Origin: Pomphorhynchus laevis | Taxonomy: Eukaryota > Acanthocephala > Palaeacanthocephala > Echinorhynchida > Pomphorhynchidae | Reading direction: 5' to 3' | DNA length: 64,000 bases | NCBI GenBank assembly: GCA_012934845.2 | Contig: WNNJ02001463.1 | Coordinates: forward strand, 1 to 64,000 | In this document: one piece after another, positions 12,000-24,802 of the stretch | How positions within the stretch are numbered: the first letter of the stretch is position 1 | How the letters are laid out: each line of letters begins with the position of its first letter | Made by a program: the position numbers and the translations under genes | The notes under the pieces: model-generated | Databases searched by the model: none | What the model was told of the DNA's origin: nothing | The model's input: the letters and a program-made list of their open reading frames with translations, nothing else

Positions 12000-13850
12000 T
12001 CTCACTGTTTTCAAAAATTATATCTGACCGTTGTAACCGTTGTCATAAAGACAAATTGATTTCATCGATTATTTAACAAACTTTGAAGTTAAAATATGAA
12101 CTGTTCTATAATTAGGGGTTCTTATCTCCAATATTCTAGATTATGCTACACTACCTTACAATCAACAATTACCATTAACTTGTAAACTTTCCCACTGAGT
12201 AATTCATTTAAAAAATTGTAATTCACTTGTTAGTTAAATTAGCACTTGTTGAAATTACATCTCAAGGGATGCATTTTGCAGACCAACAAATCTCGTTTAA
12301 AATGTTTTTCATTCCTATTAAAAAACACGAAACAAAATAATATAATATAATAATTAATAATAATTAATATATTAATTATTAATTTAGACGTTAATCAAAT
12401 CGGATATTAAATATCTCCAACTAAATAATTATCGCGTTAATTTTGCCAATATGACCTAATCAACATATTGGTACCTACTCAAGCGGTTATTATGAACTTA
12501 TTTATATTGGTTCATATATCAAACTCAAACGGAAATTACGTAACTATCTTAAATAATTCAAAGTAATTAGTCTTAGTTAATTGGGAAACACGAACGCTGT
12601 GTAAATTACTGAAAAAGTTAAAGCTAACCCAGCACATGAGACGTAAAGCAAAAAATGATGACGAAAACGAGGTTTTACTGATACCTCGTTATTTAAGATG
12701 ATCTTAAGTAACGAGATATTTGAAGTAATCTAGAATAAAAACAAAATCAACAAAAGAAATATGGTTATCGGATGCATCTATGTCCATTAAATGTCATCTG
12801 TAAGTCGTATATAACAGTGCATGTACGAAAATTCTAAATTAACGCAGATATGAGATTTTAACAGTTTGGAACACCAGCGTGGTCTCTTAAACAAAACGGT
12901 TTTTCATTAGATGTATTCAAGCGAGTATTCAATAAAGTGCAAATATTGTTTATTTAGTAATTAAAACATTTATTATTCGTTAAACAACAAATTATCAATG
13001 AATTTATACAAATAAATGAATGTTTAATAATTGTAAATCAGTTTGACACATCGGTATTCATTAATTGAATTGTATCGTAATTCAATTAATTGGTGATAAA
13101 GTACGTTAATTACATAAAGCATAACTCAAATTTAATTCAAAAAGTCTTGAAAATGTTTTACAATTTTTTTTAATTCCTCCAGTCTTTGAAATGCACTTTT
13201 AAAATTAAAACTCAAAGAATCTATACAAATAAAAAAAGCAATCAATAAAAACTTTAGTTTCTGAAAAGAACACAAGGTTTAGATAAAGACAATTAAAATC
13301 AACTAAAAGTACAATCGTATTTATTAATTATATTTATTTAAGTTTGTTTATTTATTATTTTTTAATTAAAAAATTACTAAAGTTCCTATATCCGTTTATA
13401 AGGTGTTGTTTGTATAAGGCAAAATTTTTTAATTTAAGCCTATCTTTATTGTTTTCTTTACCTATATTTTTATTTTAACATGATCTTCTAGCTTAAGATG
13501 CGGCTAGTGTTAAGAATTACGACAGGTACACTTGACTACTATCATTCCAAGCCACAGAAATATGTAATATTAACAGAAATTTTGTTTTGCAAAGCATATC
13601 TTTCATATTTAGCTGGTCATCAAAGCTTATTTATAGCAATTTTCACTGACGAAAATCCGATTTTTCAGTATGAGAACATGTCGATTTGGAATTAGAACTA
13701 TGGAATAACTATTGAAATTCACAAACTTTCTTATAATTGATTAAAGGTATAAATCTGTGCTTATAATATCGGTACTTTTCAATCTTTATGTTTTGTTTTA
13801 AGTTATTTATACAGAATAGTGCATCTTTAGATTGCATGGATTAAATCAGC
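12000..13850. other. AT-rich intergenic DNA
   Basis: Some short open frames occur but none shows codon bias or domains. No repeat family is recognised until the Penelope-like terminus at 13855. Confidence 0.4.
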
Positions 13851-14060
13851 TAACTGAGTCTACGTATTTAATATAATTATAAACTAAACAAAACATAATA
13901 ATGCTAAATCAAAATTTAATAATTAAATAATAAAATTAAATAATTGTTTTTAGATTTTCTATAATTTAAATCAAGTTAAAAAAATGAAATTTAAAATAAA
14001 CGTCATTTTTATGAATTGACTAATAAATAACAGACGTTGTATCAGAATAAGAATTAGAGG

Positions 14061-14162
14061 TCATCAGGAGGAACTGCTATGCTATCAGGTTTCGGCCCCT
14101 AACTCCTCTACCCAACATAGCAGCGGGGCCAAATACATGCTAATGATGTATTTCCTCTGATA
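14061..14162. other. conserved structured block of the element terminus (interleaved stems)
   Basis: The outer stem is 14061-14073 with 14151-14162. Inside it, CTGCTATG (14074-14081) pairs with CATAGCAG (14116-14123), and GGCCCC (14094-14099) pairs with GGGGCC (14125-14130). These two helices interleave as a pseudoknot. A hairpin ATACAT/ATGTAT (14133-14138 with 14146-14151) follows. The block is preserved in the solo copy at 38.5 kb, where differences keep pairing as G-U. The strand of action is not known; the RT sense is minus. Confidence 0.55.
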
Positions 14163-14204
14163 AAACTATCTAGTATCTTATTCTAATACAAAGTATATTA
14201 TTTA

Positions 14205-15060
14205 TTATCCATCCATAAAAATTTGCCACTTAAGAGTTTTAAATTTATTCTTTATATTATTGTGTTGATTTATATATTTTACTATTTTCTGCTTGATGTT
14301 ATTTTTATAGTAACCTAGTTTAAAATATGTATCTATTAAATTATTTAAATGATTTTGAAGAAAGCCAATATCATTACATATTGTTGCAATTCTTAAAATT
14401 TCATTATTTAATGTATTATATTTTATATTATATGGTATGCATGAATGCTTCATGCAAAAATATGTTTCTTGTAAATTTAAATATGTCATCTTTACGATAT
14501 AAATTAATAGTAGTTTTAGTTAATGTTAATTTAATGTTCATATCTAGATATACACCTTCTTTATCATTAATATTGGTTTTGTTAAGAATAAGGCTTTCTG
14601 GATAAATGTGCTCACTAATTGAATAAAAATTATTAGAATTAAATACACATATATCATCAATGTATCGAAACATATATTTCATATATTTATATTGTTTAGA
14701 TTTAGTTTTTACACAGTTATGAACAAATTCATATTCTATAAAGCTTAAAAACAAGTCAGCTATAATTGGGCTACTATTACCACCCATTGGAACACCTTTT
14801 ACTTGTCTAAATATAGATGTCCCTACTTTTAAATAATTTTGATTTATCAAAATATTTAAGGATTCTATTTATTCAATTTTATTCATATATTTATATTTAT
14901 TTGATGGTTTAATTTTTGTTAGATAGGCGTTATAATTATTATAACATATATATGTATATCTTTTTCCGAATATAAGATTAATTAATTTTACTAACGCTTC
15001 TTTAATATCTACTAAATCTAGATTTGTATAAAGCGTACTAAAATCGTATGTATTTATATT
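14205..15060 (-). pseudogene. reverse transcriptase of a Penelope-like element (relic)
   Basis: On the minus strand the readable motifs are, in order: DFSTLYTNL (RT motif A region), GVPMGGNSSPIIADLFL (the PMG box), RYIDDI (the catalytic YIDD box), and YLDMNIKL followed by LYRKDD further down. The C-terminal part reaches about 14205, after which the terminal repeat begins, so no GIY-YIG nuclease domain is attached to this copy. The D-F-S-x-L-Y-T and MGxNxxPxxADLF variants differ from the common Penelope PMGSPLSP box, so placement within the group is tentative. The gene is broken in several places. Confidence 0.65.
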
Positions 15061-15565
15061 TTGAAAATTTATTCCTTGTCTGTTCTAAAAATTCTTTTGT
15101 AGAATTAATACTGAAATAGTGTTTTATACCAGTATTAATTTCGATTACCTTGCAATATTTTTTAAAGTGTGCTTTAATTACTTTAAGTATTTTATTCATA
15201 TAGACAGAAAGTGGTTTTAATGTACATTTAAACGCACTACATATGAACCTAGGTTTTATTGGATTTTTATGTTCCTATATGAGTTCCTATATCTTTCAGA
15301 TAGAATTACGAGATAACGGATTAAAGGTAATCCGATATATGATAACGTAACAGTTCCTCTTGATGACCTCTAATCTTTATTATTTATAGTATGTTATGTA
15401 TTAGTCAATTCTTTAAGTTTACGTTTATTTTAAATTTAAATTTTAAATTTTAACTTGATATAAATATAAATTCTATAATATTCTATATGATTATTTGTTA
15501 TTTATCATTATTTTTATTTTCATTATTTTTAGTATAAAGTACGTAGACTCTGTCATATTATGTGA

Positions 15566-17440
15566 TTATTACAGTTTGGACAGGAAATTGGTAATCTTAG
15601 AATGTAATGAACTTTTTTATAAAAATTCTTAAAGTTTTTATTATAAAGAACTTAATGGATTTTAGTGAATAAGTTAAAATTAAAATTTATAAAATTTAAA
15701 TAAAAATGAAATATCTTATGTGATTATCAATCCATTATGGCTATTGATATATTATTTAAAATAATATGTCCGGAACTCACAAGACACACTTGTGAACACA
15801 CAAGTTTGTGTTCTAAAGGGTCGAACACACGACTGTGTTCACAAGTGTTCACAGCACACATTTATAAAGTGTGTGTGGTCAAGCTCTAAAGCCGCTAATA
15901 CTGCGAGTTCGTTAATGGCTACTATTGATTATAACGAGTAAAGGATAAACTATGATAAACATATAATAAGCCACTGATGAAACCAGCATATAACTTTCGA
16001 TTATTTTAAAAGAATTCCTTACAAATGAAATTCGTCGCATTTTTATTGAAGGAAAATACACATTGAATTAACCAATATTAAATCAAAGAATATTTATTAA
16101 AAGATGAGCTGTCTGATAAATTTATATACTAAATCACTATATATTTGCTGTAATTCAAGTTTAATCAAATCAAATCAATTGATTGTAGATTAATTATAAA
16201 TTATGGTCAACCAAAATAAATTGAATCAAATTTGCCAACGAAAGTAAAGTGAGGGTATTTAGGTATTTTAAAGGAAATAATTACAAATATTTTGACATGG
16301 AAATGCATATAACGTATATAATGTCATATATTACGTATATCATCTATATAATGTCATATATAACGCCACATATAATGCCATATATAATGTAACATATAAT
16401 GCCATATATAATTCCATTGTATATGATTCGTTAAATGACATTTTGATTTTTCACTTTGGCAATCAGTTGAATATCCAATATTTTAATTTAATTTGAAAGC
16501 ATTTAATTTCAATTTAAATTAATTTTGTATGATAAATCGATTTTTTGATGCGAATGCAATGTGATGTATTCGATTGGATGCAATACAAGTAATTTTTATG
16601 CTAATGTATCACTTTAGTTTAATAAGTTGTAGTTTGAGTTACAAGTTATTAAAATCGCTTGAATCGAGCTTTGGTCAAATTATTTATTTTACAATCTTAT
16701 TTGCAAATGCAAAACTTTTGCTTAATCACGCAAGCATTGATTTGTCATCAAAAATTTTCTTAGGCTTTGAATAAAAGTCATGTACCAAAAGTCCAAGTGC
16801 ACAGTCTTAAACACGATATCCTAAAGATTTCAAGTAAAAAAATAAACTTCCCAAATGTTATCTTATCAAATGTTATCTTATATTATCTCTAATATGTATT
16901 TTATTTATTTGTTTATTATTTATTGTTTATTTATTATGTATTTTATGTATGTATCTCTATTTGTATTTTGTAAAGAGATTTAAATATTTAAGTAATAATA
17001 TATTAATAAAATCGCGTTTAAATAAATTGTAGTTCATATTACATTAAAATGACTTTTTATGTGATATTAGTAAATGTTATATTCAATAATACGTATATAT
17101 AACATCGTTCTTTACATGTTCCTTAGACCATAAAATATTACAATATTTTAATTATAAAACAAAATATTGATAAATTTCTTGTTATTTATATTCGATAAAT
17201 TCATTTTACATGTCATTGTATATGCACTAGAATTGAATAAGCACTGGCTTCGCAAAATGGAAAACGGGTTTTCTATTTCCATGTTGCCAAATATTTAGTG
17301 AATTAAATCATTATACTTTAACTGCACTGCAGAGTATTTGCACACAATACGCTTGAATTAATCTGGAAATGCTGAGTTCTTGCAAATGTCAACACAGCAT
17401 AATATAAGTCTTGCACCTTTGATATTACGGGAGCAAATAT
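15566..17440. other. AT-rich intergenic DNA with local palindromic and minisatellite stretches
   Basis: 15785-15885 holds overlapping inverted repeats of GTGAACACAC and TGTGTTCAC type. 16310-16430 is an irregular minisatellite of ATATAATGCC-like units. No gene is supported. Confidence 0.5.
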
Positions 17441-17448
17441 TCTCTGCG

Positions 17449-17645
17449 TTATTTCTTGAAATTGATCTCCAATATATCTACTCGAAATAATAACTTCACT
17501 CCTAACTGTTCGTAGATTACGACATTATAATATGCGTTAAACTCCCCTGATTGTTCAATTGATTTGGCACAAGTATTGCTATTTTTAATGGATTTTATTT
17601 CGGTATAATGTATGGTTAAAAATGCAAGCAAATGAATTTGGAATT
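17449..17645 (-). CDS. possible terminal exon, unknown
   Basis: A good acceptor (TTTACTCAG) precedes 17645. The frame then stays open for about 64 codons to TAA at 17449, with local base composition less AT-rich than its surroundings. The peptide (containing FLTIHYTEIKSIK and VVIYEQLGVKLLFRVDILEI) is not recognised. It could be a real exon of an otherwise unseen minus-strand gene or chance. Confidence 0.2.
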
Positions 17646-17649
17646 CTGA

Positions 17650-18815
17650 GTAAATATGAAAACTTAAATTATAATTTTAATACTAAATTCTTACCTGAAA
17701 AACTCGTATATTAAATAATACTAGAAACAATAAATTATTTTTAATACGATGAAATCAGTCATTTTATATTAAATAAAGAGTTAAAGATAAGAGAAATGGA
17801 AAGGAATCGTGACTGATAAAATACTCGTTAGCTAGTAAGTACTAAAATTAGTGAATTTTTAATCTTCACATAACAGTCTTTAGAAACAAGGAAGCGACGA
17901 AGCTAAAATTGCCTCTATTTTTGACTTATCTTTGAACAAAAATGTATTTTTACTTCATTTATTTAAAATTGGGAAATTTACCAAACAGCATACGAAATTC
18001 ATTATGTTTATTATTGAGTTTGAAACAAACATTCTCGACAGTCAAAGTTCGTGGCTTAAGAAATCCAATGCTCTGCTTTTTTATTTATTCGAAATTTTAT
18101 AAACACTATTGTAGCATGTGACCAGGTTAAGAATCGGCGAATATTTATTGATTTGATATAAAAATCAAATCGATATTTATTTTTATATCAAATTGATATT
18201 TAATTTTATATTTATTCTTTTTAATATAAATATAACACTTAAATAGTATCTTAGAAAATAGTTGTTCGTAAACTGAGTTATTGGCAAACCATTGACTATT
18301 TTATTATAGAATAATAAAATAATCTATTTTATTATTTTATTACAATCAATAATTATTTTATTATTTTATTTTATAGATTAATTATATATTAATATTAAAT
18401 TAATTAAAATATATAATTAAAATATTATATTAATATTAATTAATCTCAATAATTGTTTATTTAATTATTTTATTAGATGCTAATTATAGCATCTAATTAT
18501 TTTTGACTTTTTTTCCAATTGTTATTTTGATTTTTAATTTGCTTTACATTTAACTACAAAAGTAATTTGCTGTTAAACATTTTTCAACTGTTTATTTATT
18601 CAATCTACTATAATTTATTTTAAATAATTATTTAGAACATGAAAGTTAGAACTTAAACTTTAAAAAATCATATATTTCTAGAATTGTGCTTTAATAAGAA
18701 TAATCTGAATTATTCAATAGATTACAAATTTATTTTATTAATAATCTATTTATAATCAAATAATTATATTAGATTTTATACGATTAATATTTATATAAAG
18801 TTAAACCATAAATAA
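17650..18815. other. AT-rich intergenic DNA
   Basis: No gene or repeat family recognised; runs of TTATTTTATTATT at 18300-18480. Confidence 0.4.
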
Positions 18816-18824
18816 TAATTTTAA

Positions 18825-19700
18825 TTAATTGAAAAATTAATAATATACGATGTATCTGAATAAGAAATAGATGTCATCAGGTAGTACTAATATATTATCA
18901 GATTTTGGCCAAAATTCCTCAAGCCAAACATGTCATAAGAGGGGATAATACATGCGAATGACGTATTTACTCTGATGAAATTTGATTATCAAGTATCTTA
19001 TTCTAATACAAAGTATATTATTATCAATCTCTAAAAATGTTCTGCTTAAGAGTTTAAATTTATTTTTAGTAATATTGTGTTGATTTATATATTTTACTAT
19101 TTACTATTTGATTGTATTTCTATAGTAGCCTAGGTTAAAATATTTATTAAATTATTTAAATGATTTTGAGGAAAGTCAATATCATTACACATTAAAGCAA
19201 TTCTTAAATTTTCATTTTTTAATGTATTATACTTTATATTATATGGTATATGTAAATGCTTATGCAAAAATATGTTTATTGTAAATTTAAATATGATATG
19301 TTTACGATTTAAATAAATAATAGTTTTTATTGATGTTAATATATCTAGATATATACCTTCTTTATCATTAATATTAGTTTTATTAAGAATAAGGCTACCT
19401 GGATAAATTTGGTCACTTATTGAATAAAGATTATGAGTTAAATATCGAAACATATAGCATATCTTTATATAATATAGATTTATACAGTTATGGACAAATC
19501 CATATTATATGAAGCTTAAAAATAAGTCAATTATAATAAAGATATCATTTCCTCCCATTAGAACACCTTTTATTTGTCCCTACTTTTAAATAATTCTGTT
19601 TTATCTAAAATTTAAGGCTTTTATTAATTCACTTTTATCCATATAATTATGTTATCTTGATTGTTGAATATTTATTAGATACGCGTTATAGTTACATTAA
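18825..19700 (-). mobile_element. second Penelope-like RT relic
   Basis: The terminus (about 18840-19020) and RT C-terminal half (19080-19640, minus strand) match the 13.9-15.0 kb element but are more diverged. Readable pieces include YLD-type and NIPYNIKYNTL-like stretches and a remnant of the PMG box near 19560. It is clearly broken and older than the 14 kb copy. Confidence 0.6.
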
Positions 19701-19779
19701 CATATGTATTTAACTTGATTCTATTTGTGAGCTGAAATTATTCTGGTTGTGACACGAAATTAAACTCACTGCAATTGTT

Positions 19780-19965
19780 CCTATTCTCGATACAGCAGGA
19801 TGGTACAAATCAGCCCGGCTGGATATCATCAGCTGCTGACCCATACCCTACATTTTCTACATTATGTGCTTACTACGTCCACTTGGGCTGATTTAATTTG
19901 ACATCAGAACGTATGTTTCGCACTTCCGACGTTACATTCACTAGGTAGCTGTTCTAATGGAATTG
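19780..19965 (-). repeat. SINE copy related to the 3.0-3.4 kb pair
   Basis: On the minus strand the tail GATACAGCAGGA-complement, the CAGCAGCTGATGA box (near 19830) and a TACATTTTCTAC variant of the GAAA module match the SINE pair at 3.0-3.4 kb. The tRNA-like part near 19880-19960 is diverged. Confidence 0.5.
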
Positions 19966-19991
19966 GTTTCTGTGTTTCTTGTGGTTTCCTA

Positions 19992-21079
19992 ATGGAGTTG
20001 AATCTATTAGAATCTGTTAGTATCTATTTGAATGCATACCAAATAGAATATAGAAACTTCTATTTTAACGTTGCAAAGATGGAAAAACCTTTTAAATATC
20101 AACTTAATAAGGTGAATGTATGTCTTAATCATCACAGTCCAAAGGTAAGTGATGCTTCTGTTACTTCTGACAATGGAGAATTACTTTCCCCAATCCCCAA
20201 ACTTGTAAATCTGGGGATTATCAAAATAATAAAGCCTTTAGAGGGGCACATGTTATACAACACTTTTCTCAGAGAATTTGTCTCTAAAATGAACAACAGA
20301 ATAATTTTCAACACTGTTCGATATAACAACAGTGGTATTAAGATATCGTTCTCATCCCAGGATTTCCTGGAGAGCTATGAGAGTCTTTTCAACGCGAACT
20401 TTAAAGATTTGGGCGTATTCGAGTGCAAACCCATCCAAGCATCATTGAAAATAGCCAATCTTTCGGCTCACTTGGATGATGGGGATATTAAGATGCTAAA
20501 AAACTTATAAAATTACTAACTTCCGCCCCCTGATAGGAAAAAACGGCTTCCCGTTACCAATTGGTTTTTGTTCAGCGGCGATGGGACAGGCTGAGTTATT
20601 GGAAAAGACGACATGTAATCCCTTTATGGGCTTTAACCTAAAATTCGAAATTGTCGGTTGTGAGGAGTACACTTATCCTCACTGTAGTCGGTGCCATAAG
20701 TGGGGGCACTGGGCTTCCAGCTGTTCCCTACCGACTACATGTGGGGTGTGTAGTTCCTCTTCTTGCCCGGCTGCAGAGAGCGACACCAAATGTACGCCCC
20801 CCATCCTGCTTTAACTGTGGGGAGAGCCACCCAGCCTGGAGTAGAAGATGTGTCTTCTTTAAGAAGTACAGTAGTTTGTTTCAATCTTCTGCTGCGAGGA
20901 AACCTGGGTCTTATTCTGGTGCCGCGACATCGGCTCCCCAGAATGCCTGTAGAGGTATGTCTGACCAAGAACTACTTCATGCTATGGACCTTAGATCGGC
21001 AGAGTCCAGAAAACAAACAGAAGAGTTGGTGAAATCTTTACTTTATGATCTACTAGCGTCGCCGACAGTGCCAGCTAAC
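19992..21079 (+). pseudogene. LINE ORF1, nucleic-acid-binding zinc-knuckle protein
   Basis: The first open part (19992-20510) codes 172 residues without a clear domain. After a frame change the knuckle region reads CSRCHKWGHWASSC (C-x2-C-x4-H-x4-C, about 20683-20724) then CGVC. In a third frame CFNCGESHPAWSRRC and a basic C-terminal part follow to 21079. Knuckles of this kind are typical of ORF1 proteins of jockey, I and R1 clade LINEs, which coat the element RNA. At least two frame changes separate the parts. Confidence 0.65.
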
Positions 21080-21310
21080 TAGGTGATTCCTCCTTCCTCA
21101 GAAATTCCAGCTTCGAAAAAGAAGGGGCTGCGGCCGATGCCGTGCCCCCTTTAAAGATCGTCAAAATGCTGAAGGGCAAGATTAAAAGTACCTCAAAGGG
21201 AAATGACGATAATGCCCGGGGGCAAGTAACTACTATGGGCGGCGCTAGAGATGGAGGGGGATAACCCCTCCACCTCTAGCTCTGTCTAGGGTGAGGCAAT
21301 CCCCTTCCAG

Positions 21311-23743
21311 CTAAACTAATACAATGCAAAGCAATCAAGAGCCTTTTTCACTGAATATCCTTCAGTGGAATTCGGGAAGGTGCTTCTGCCCATAGCCTTT
21401 TATCTGGTAGAGATGCAGATTTTATAGTCCTTCAGGAGACGCGGTCTATCCGTATCCCCAGGACATTACTCGATTTATTCCCAAGCATATATCCACCCAC
21501 TTCACTCCGTATATAACTCCTCCTCACTCCTCTTCATCTCAAGGTCTTTTAACCTTAGTTAAATGCTCCTTAAGATCTTTCCTCTTTCTTAACTATTCTT
21601 GTCCAGCCCTATCTTGTTAGCTATATCACTTCGTAAGAACGGTAAACGCATCAGCATAGCCAATATTTATATACGGCCAAGAGAAATTCACAAGAACCGT
21701 GACCTCCTGGATCGTATATTAGGTAGTGGCTATGACATGTTACTTGGTGACTTCAACGACAGAACTGGTCGTTGGATTAATGCAGCAAACCGCAGAGCCA
21801 AGAGCGACTATCTTATTCACAAACCACCATCCCCCACCTTTCATTGCTCAACAACTAATTCACTCCTCGACATATTACTGCTATATAAGAAGTGGTTGTT
21901 GAAACCCATCTGTACTGAGCAGTCGCGTCAACAACAGACTACCTCTCATGACCTAATTCGTTGGCGGTTAGAGGAAGATACGTTGATTAGGAGAAGGTTC
22001 CACTTTGATCCCATCAGGGTGGCCTTCTTTCAAGCAGCTATCCAACTCTTCCCCCGAATTGGAAATGAGAGTTTGACCGAATTCAATGCCTACCTCTCTT
22101 CACAAGCTACCGCGTTGCTTTCGACCACCTATAAAGGGCGCATATACAATCCCAATCCAACAAAACTCAAGGTCCTAGTTAAAATGCTACACCTTCCTAA
22201 TCTCTCTGTTTCCGCCAGACAAGCCCTCTCGAATGAATACTGGAGCACTAAATATAGGCTCCAGCTGAGTAGGGATAAGGCAAGCATTTCTCGCCTTTAC
22301 CCTTCTCAGTCTTCCTTCTGGAAGATATTCAAGAAGGAGAAGTTTGTCTGTTGGAAGGATAGAGCACTAGGTTGGATCGGTAGAATAGGCCTTGATAAAG
22401 TTTTGGAGGAGTCACTATCCCTACACAATTATAGAGCCACTCAATCACCCCAACCAATCCCGCCTTGGTGTGACTTCAGGAGTAGGGACTTGTCTGTTAC
22501 AGATATCCTTAACTCCTGGGGGCCACTCCCGGGCACTTCCAGAACCCAAACGCCACTCTCCATTCGTGTTTGTCAGCTTTTGACATACAGTCAGAGAAAG
22601 GAGATCGCCATAACAATGTTATTAGCCTCCCCGTCCGACATTGCTGGAATAAACATCAGCCGTCGTGTTTTTATACCGAAAAAGAAGTCGATTTCATGTT
22701 CTAAAGATTTGCGACCCATTTCGATTCAAAATTCCCTCATCTCCATTTACGAAAAAGCGCTTGCGCGTAAAATCCGCGATCATCTAAGTAGGCGAAATTT
22801 AATCCCACCAGGTTTTCATGGGTACGTAAAACATCGCTCGGTCCATTCAGCAATAGGTGAAGTGCAACAGTTTTGTCAAGATAACAGTCATCAGCTTGTT
22901 GTGGCTGTTTTTCTTGACTTCTCTGCCGCATTTGACCGTATTTCCATTCCTTTTGTTATCACTTCTCTCAGGTCCCTCGGGTTGCCTGCGAGAATTGTTA
23001 ACAGGGTGGAAATATTGCTGTACACCAAGCGATTCTTCTATGAAGACGACCCTGATGCACGTCAGTTCTACCCTATTACGAGTGTACCTCAAGTATCCCC
23101 ACTTTCTCCTATCTTATATCTTGCTGCATCCATTGTTCTATTCAAGAATTTTAAACGTGATCAACATTTAGTGGTATATGCTGATGATACCACAGTTCTG
23201 TTCTCTGGACGCAGGTGCAAAGATGTAGTCTCTGACATCAGCCGTTTCTTTACAAGATTAAAAGATCAGCTGCCCTTTTCCAACCTTGTTTTAAACTCCT
23301 CCAAATCGCAGGTGGTTGTCCTTCATGGCGCCCCAGCGACAAAGAAAAAACTCAAGAGATTAGCACTCTCAGCTCTATCTTCTATCCTGATTAATCAACC
23401 TCTCCCTACCTTCACAAGTCGAGTAAAATACCTGGGGTTTACCATTACGGTGAACTGGTCAGCGAAAGCTGACCTGGATAGACTAAAACGTATCCTGAAG
23501 AGAGCTAGATGGGCCCTGAAACGGCCCCAACATCTGTCATTAAAAGAGAAAATCCAAGTGCGCATTTGGGGTACTTGGGCTATCTCGGGATTAGTCTTCT
23601 TTTCAAGAGGACGTCCCCCAGAACAAAGACTAAGGTTTCTTAAGCTCCTCATCTCGAGATTACCGAGCATAGTCCGCATCGACTGGATTCTTCGGGGGGG
23701 GGTGACAGACCCCGAGTGGTTCAGTTGGAGAGCGGCATGTTGA
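21311..23743 (+). pseudogene. LINE ORF2, APE endonuclease plus reverse transcriptase
   Basis: The start reads LNILQWNSGR and IVLQET (endonuclease motifs, 21340-21450) but stops interrupt it. From 21599 the frame is open for 714 codons. It contains GDFNDRTG (endonuclease), TSHD, VFIPKK and LRPISI (RT entry), VFLDFSAAFD (motif A), a PQ-box reading SVPQVSPLSP and VVYADD (catalytic YADD, residues 527-530, 23177-23188). The usual Gly of the VPQG box is Val here, which may weaken the enzyme. A DPEWF-type C terminus is shared with the copies at 51.0 and 54.7 kb. Confidence 0.75.
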
Positions 23744-24203
23744 ATTGGCTGCGGTGCTCATATCCTTTTGGACCTGAGGCTATAACAGATCTGAAGACGA
23801 AAGAAATATTTACTTGGGAAGAACATTAACATTACTTTTTTAGTATGTTTCCTTTTTTTAATTAGCTAGCTGTTGTCATTTATTAAGAAAATCTTTATCA
23901 TTATTTGAATGCATTCATCTAAAAGAAATTAAAACTAGATCATATACCAATAGCATTTGCATCTGTAAAAATAATAGGAAGTCGCTTAATAATATCAATA
24001 CTTAACCAACTAAGCAGCACACATAACGCAGGTTGCAAGCAATGCCATCGATCACGCTCAAACCGCAACGTTAGAAACGAACACTATAACGAGCACATAT
24101 ACAAAATTAAAATATACACGGACAAATTCTACATCATGTGGTTCGATATGGTATATTTACTTTGATGGCAAACTTCAACAATGATAGACGCGTTTCGCTC
24201 TAA

Positions 24204-24345
24204 CGTTGTTGAAGTTGGTCATCACACATAGGATTACTGGGCATACGTAGCGACTTTGAATATTGCGAGAATAATTCGGTTCTATTTCTTGGTCTGATTA
24301 GGATATATAGAATGCTGCCTGGTGTTTATGCCATCTCATGAGGAA
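24204..24345 (+). repeat. family B, partial unit directly upstream of a full unit
   Basis: This is the tail half of family B, starting just after where the hammerhead would cleave, and it is joined head-to-tail to the full unit that begins near 24346. Just upstream (24186-24200) part of a hammerhead core lies in the opposite orientation, giving a small palindrome around CTTCAACAA. Confidence 0.65.
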
Positions 24346-24802
24346 AACAGTGATTTATTTACGAGTACACCATTGTGTGTCCCAGGGAAGGTGTAACAAC
24401 AAATTATATTTTATATATTTGTACACTTTAAAGTATCCATGTAAAACAGCATTTCTATTTAAAGGAATTTAGTCCCTAATGCATGGTTAAGCTGCAATAC
24501 GCACCGCCATGCACAGAGCTTAAGCTAGATTCCCTTTGATGATTCAGATTAAAGGTAGTTCTGCTTTTCGAGCTTTAAACACTGTTTAAGCGTGTGTAAA
24601 GGTGCCTATGGATGATTATTCAAGTCACTGTACTGATGAGCTCAGTTGGAGCGAAACGCGTATATCGTTGTGAAGTTTGTCGTCACACATAGGATGACTA
24701 GGCATACGTAGCGACTTTGAATATTGCGAGAATAATTCGGTTCTATTTCTTAGTCTGATGAGGATATATAGAATGCTGCCTTGTGTTTATGCCTCATCAC
24801 GA

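Larger units (their letters stand above)
13855..15565 (-). mobile_element. Penelope-like RT element with inverted termini
   Basis: Both ends carry the same terminal sequence in opposite orientation. The left end starts near 13855 with GAGTCTACGTATTTAAT and runs to about 14100; the right end (about 15340-15565) closes with GTACGTAGACTCTG. Between them an RT gene lies on the minus strand. Inverted or tandem pseudo-LTRs are a known feature of Penelope-like elements; the family call also rests on the RT motifs. The copy is old and broken and shorter than intact members. At least ten solo termini of the same family occur elsewhere in the window. Confidence 0.65.
19975..23830 (+). mobile_element. 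jockey/R1-like non-LTR retrotransposon (LINE), best copy
   Basis: Two-ORF layout: ORF1 with zinc knuckles (about 19992-21079) and ORF2 with APE-type endonuclease and RT (about 21311-23743). Its base composition is much richer in GC than the surroundings. Both ORFs are interrupted, so this copy is probably dead, but it is the best preserved of three in the window. The 5' boundary is uncertain; no clear poly(A) or target duplication was found at the 3' end. Confidence 0.75.

Noticed and set aside
13498-13695. 65-codon plus-strand ORF
   Set aside because: No domain, no splice context and no supporting composition; likely a chance open frame in AT-rich DNA.
14041-14165. Reading the element terminus as a hammerhead
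   Set aside because: On the minus strand GAAA comes only about 22 nt before CTGATGA, the bases next to the boxes do not pair as stem II, and no stem III or cleavage triplet can be placed. I describe it only as an interleaved-stem block.
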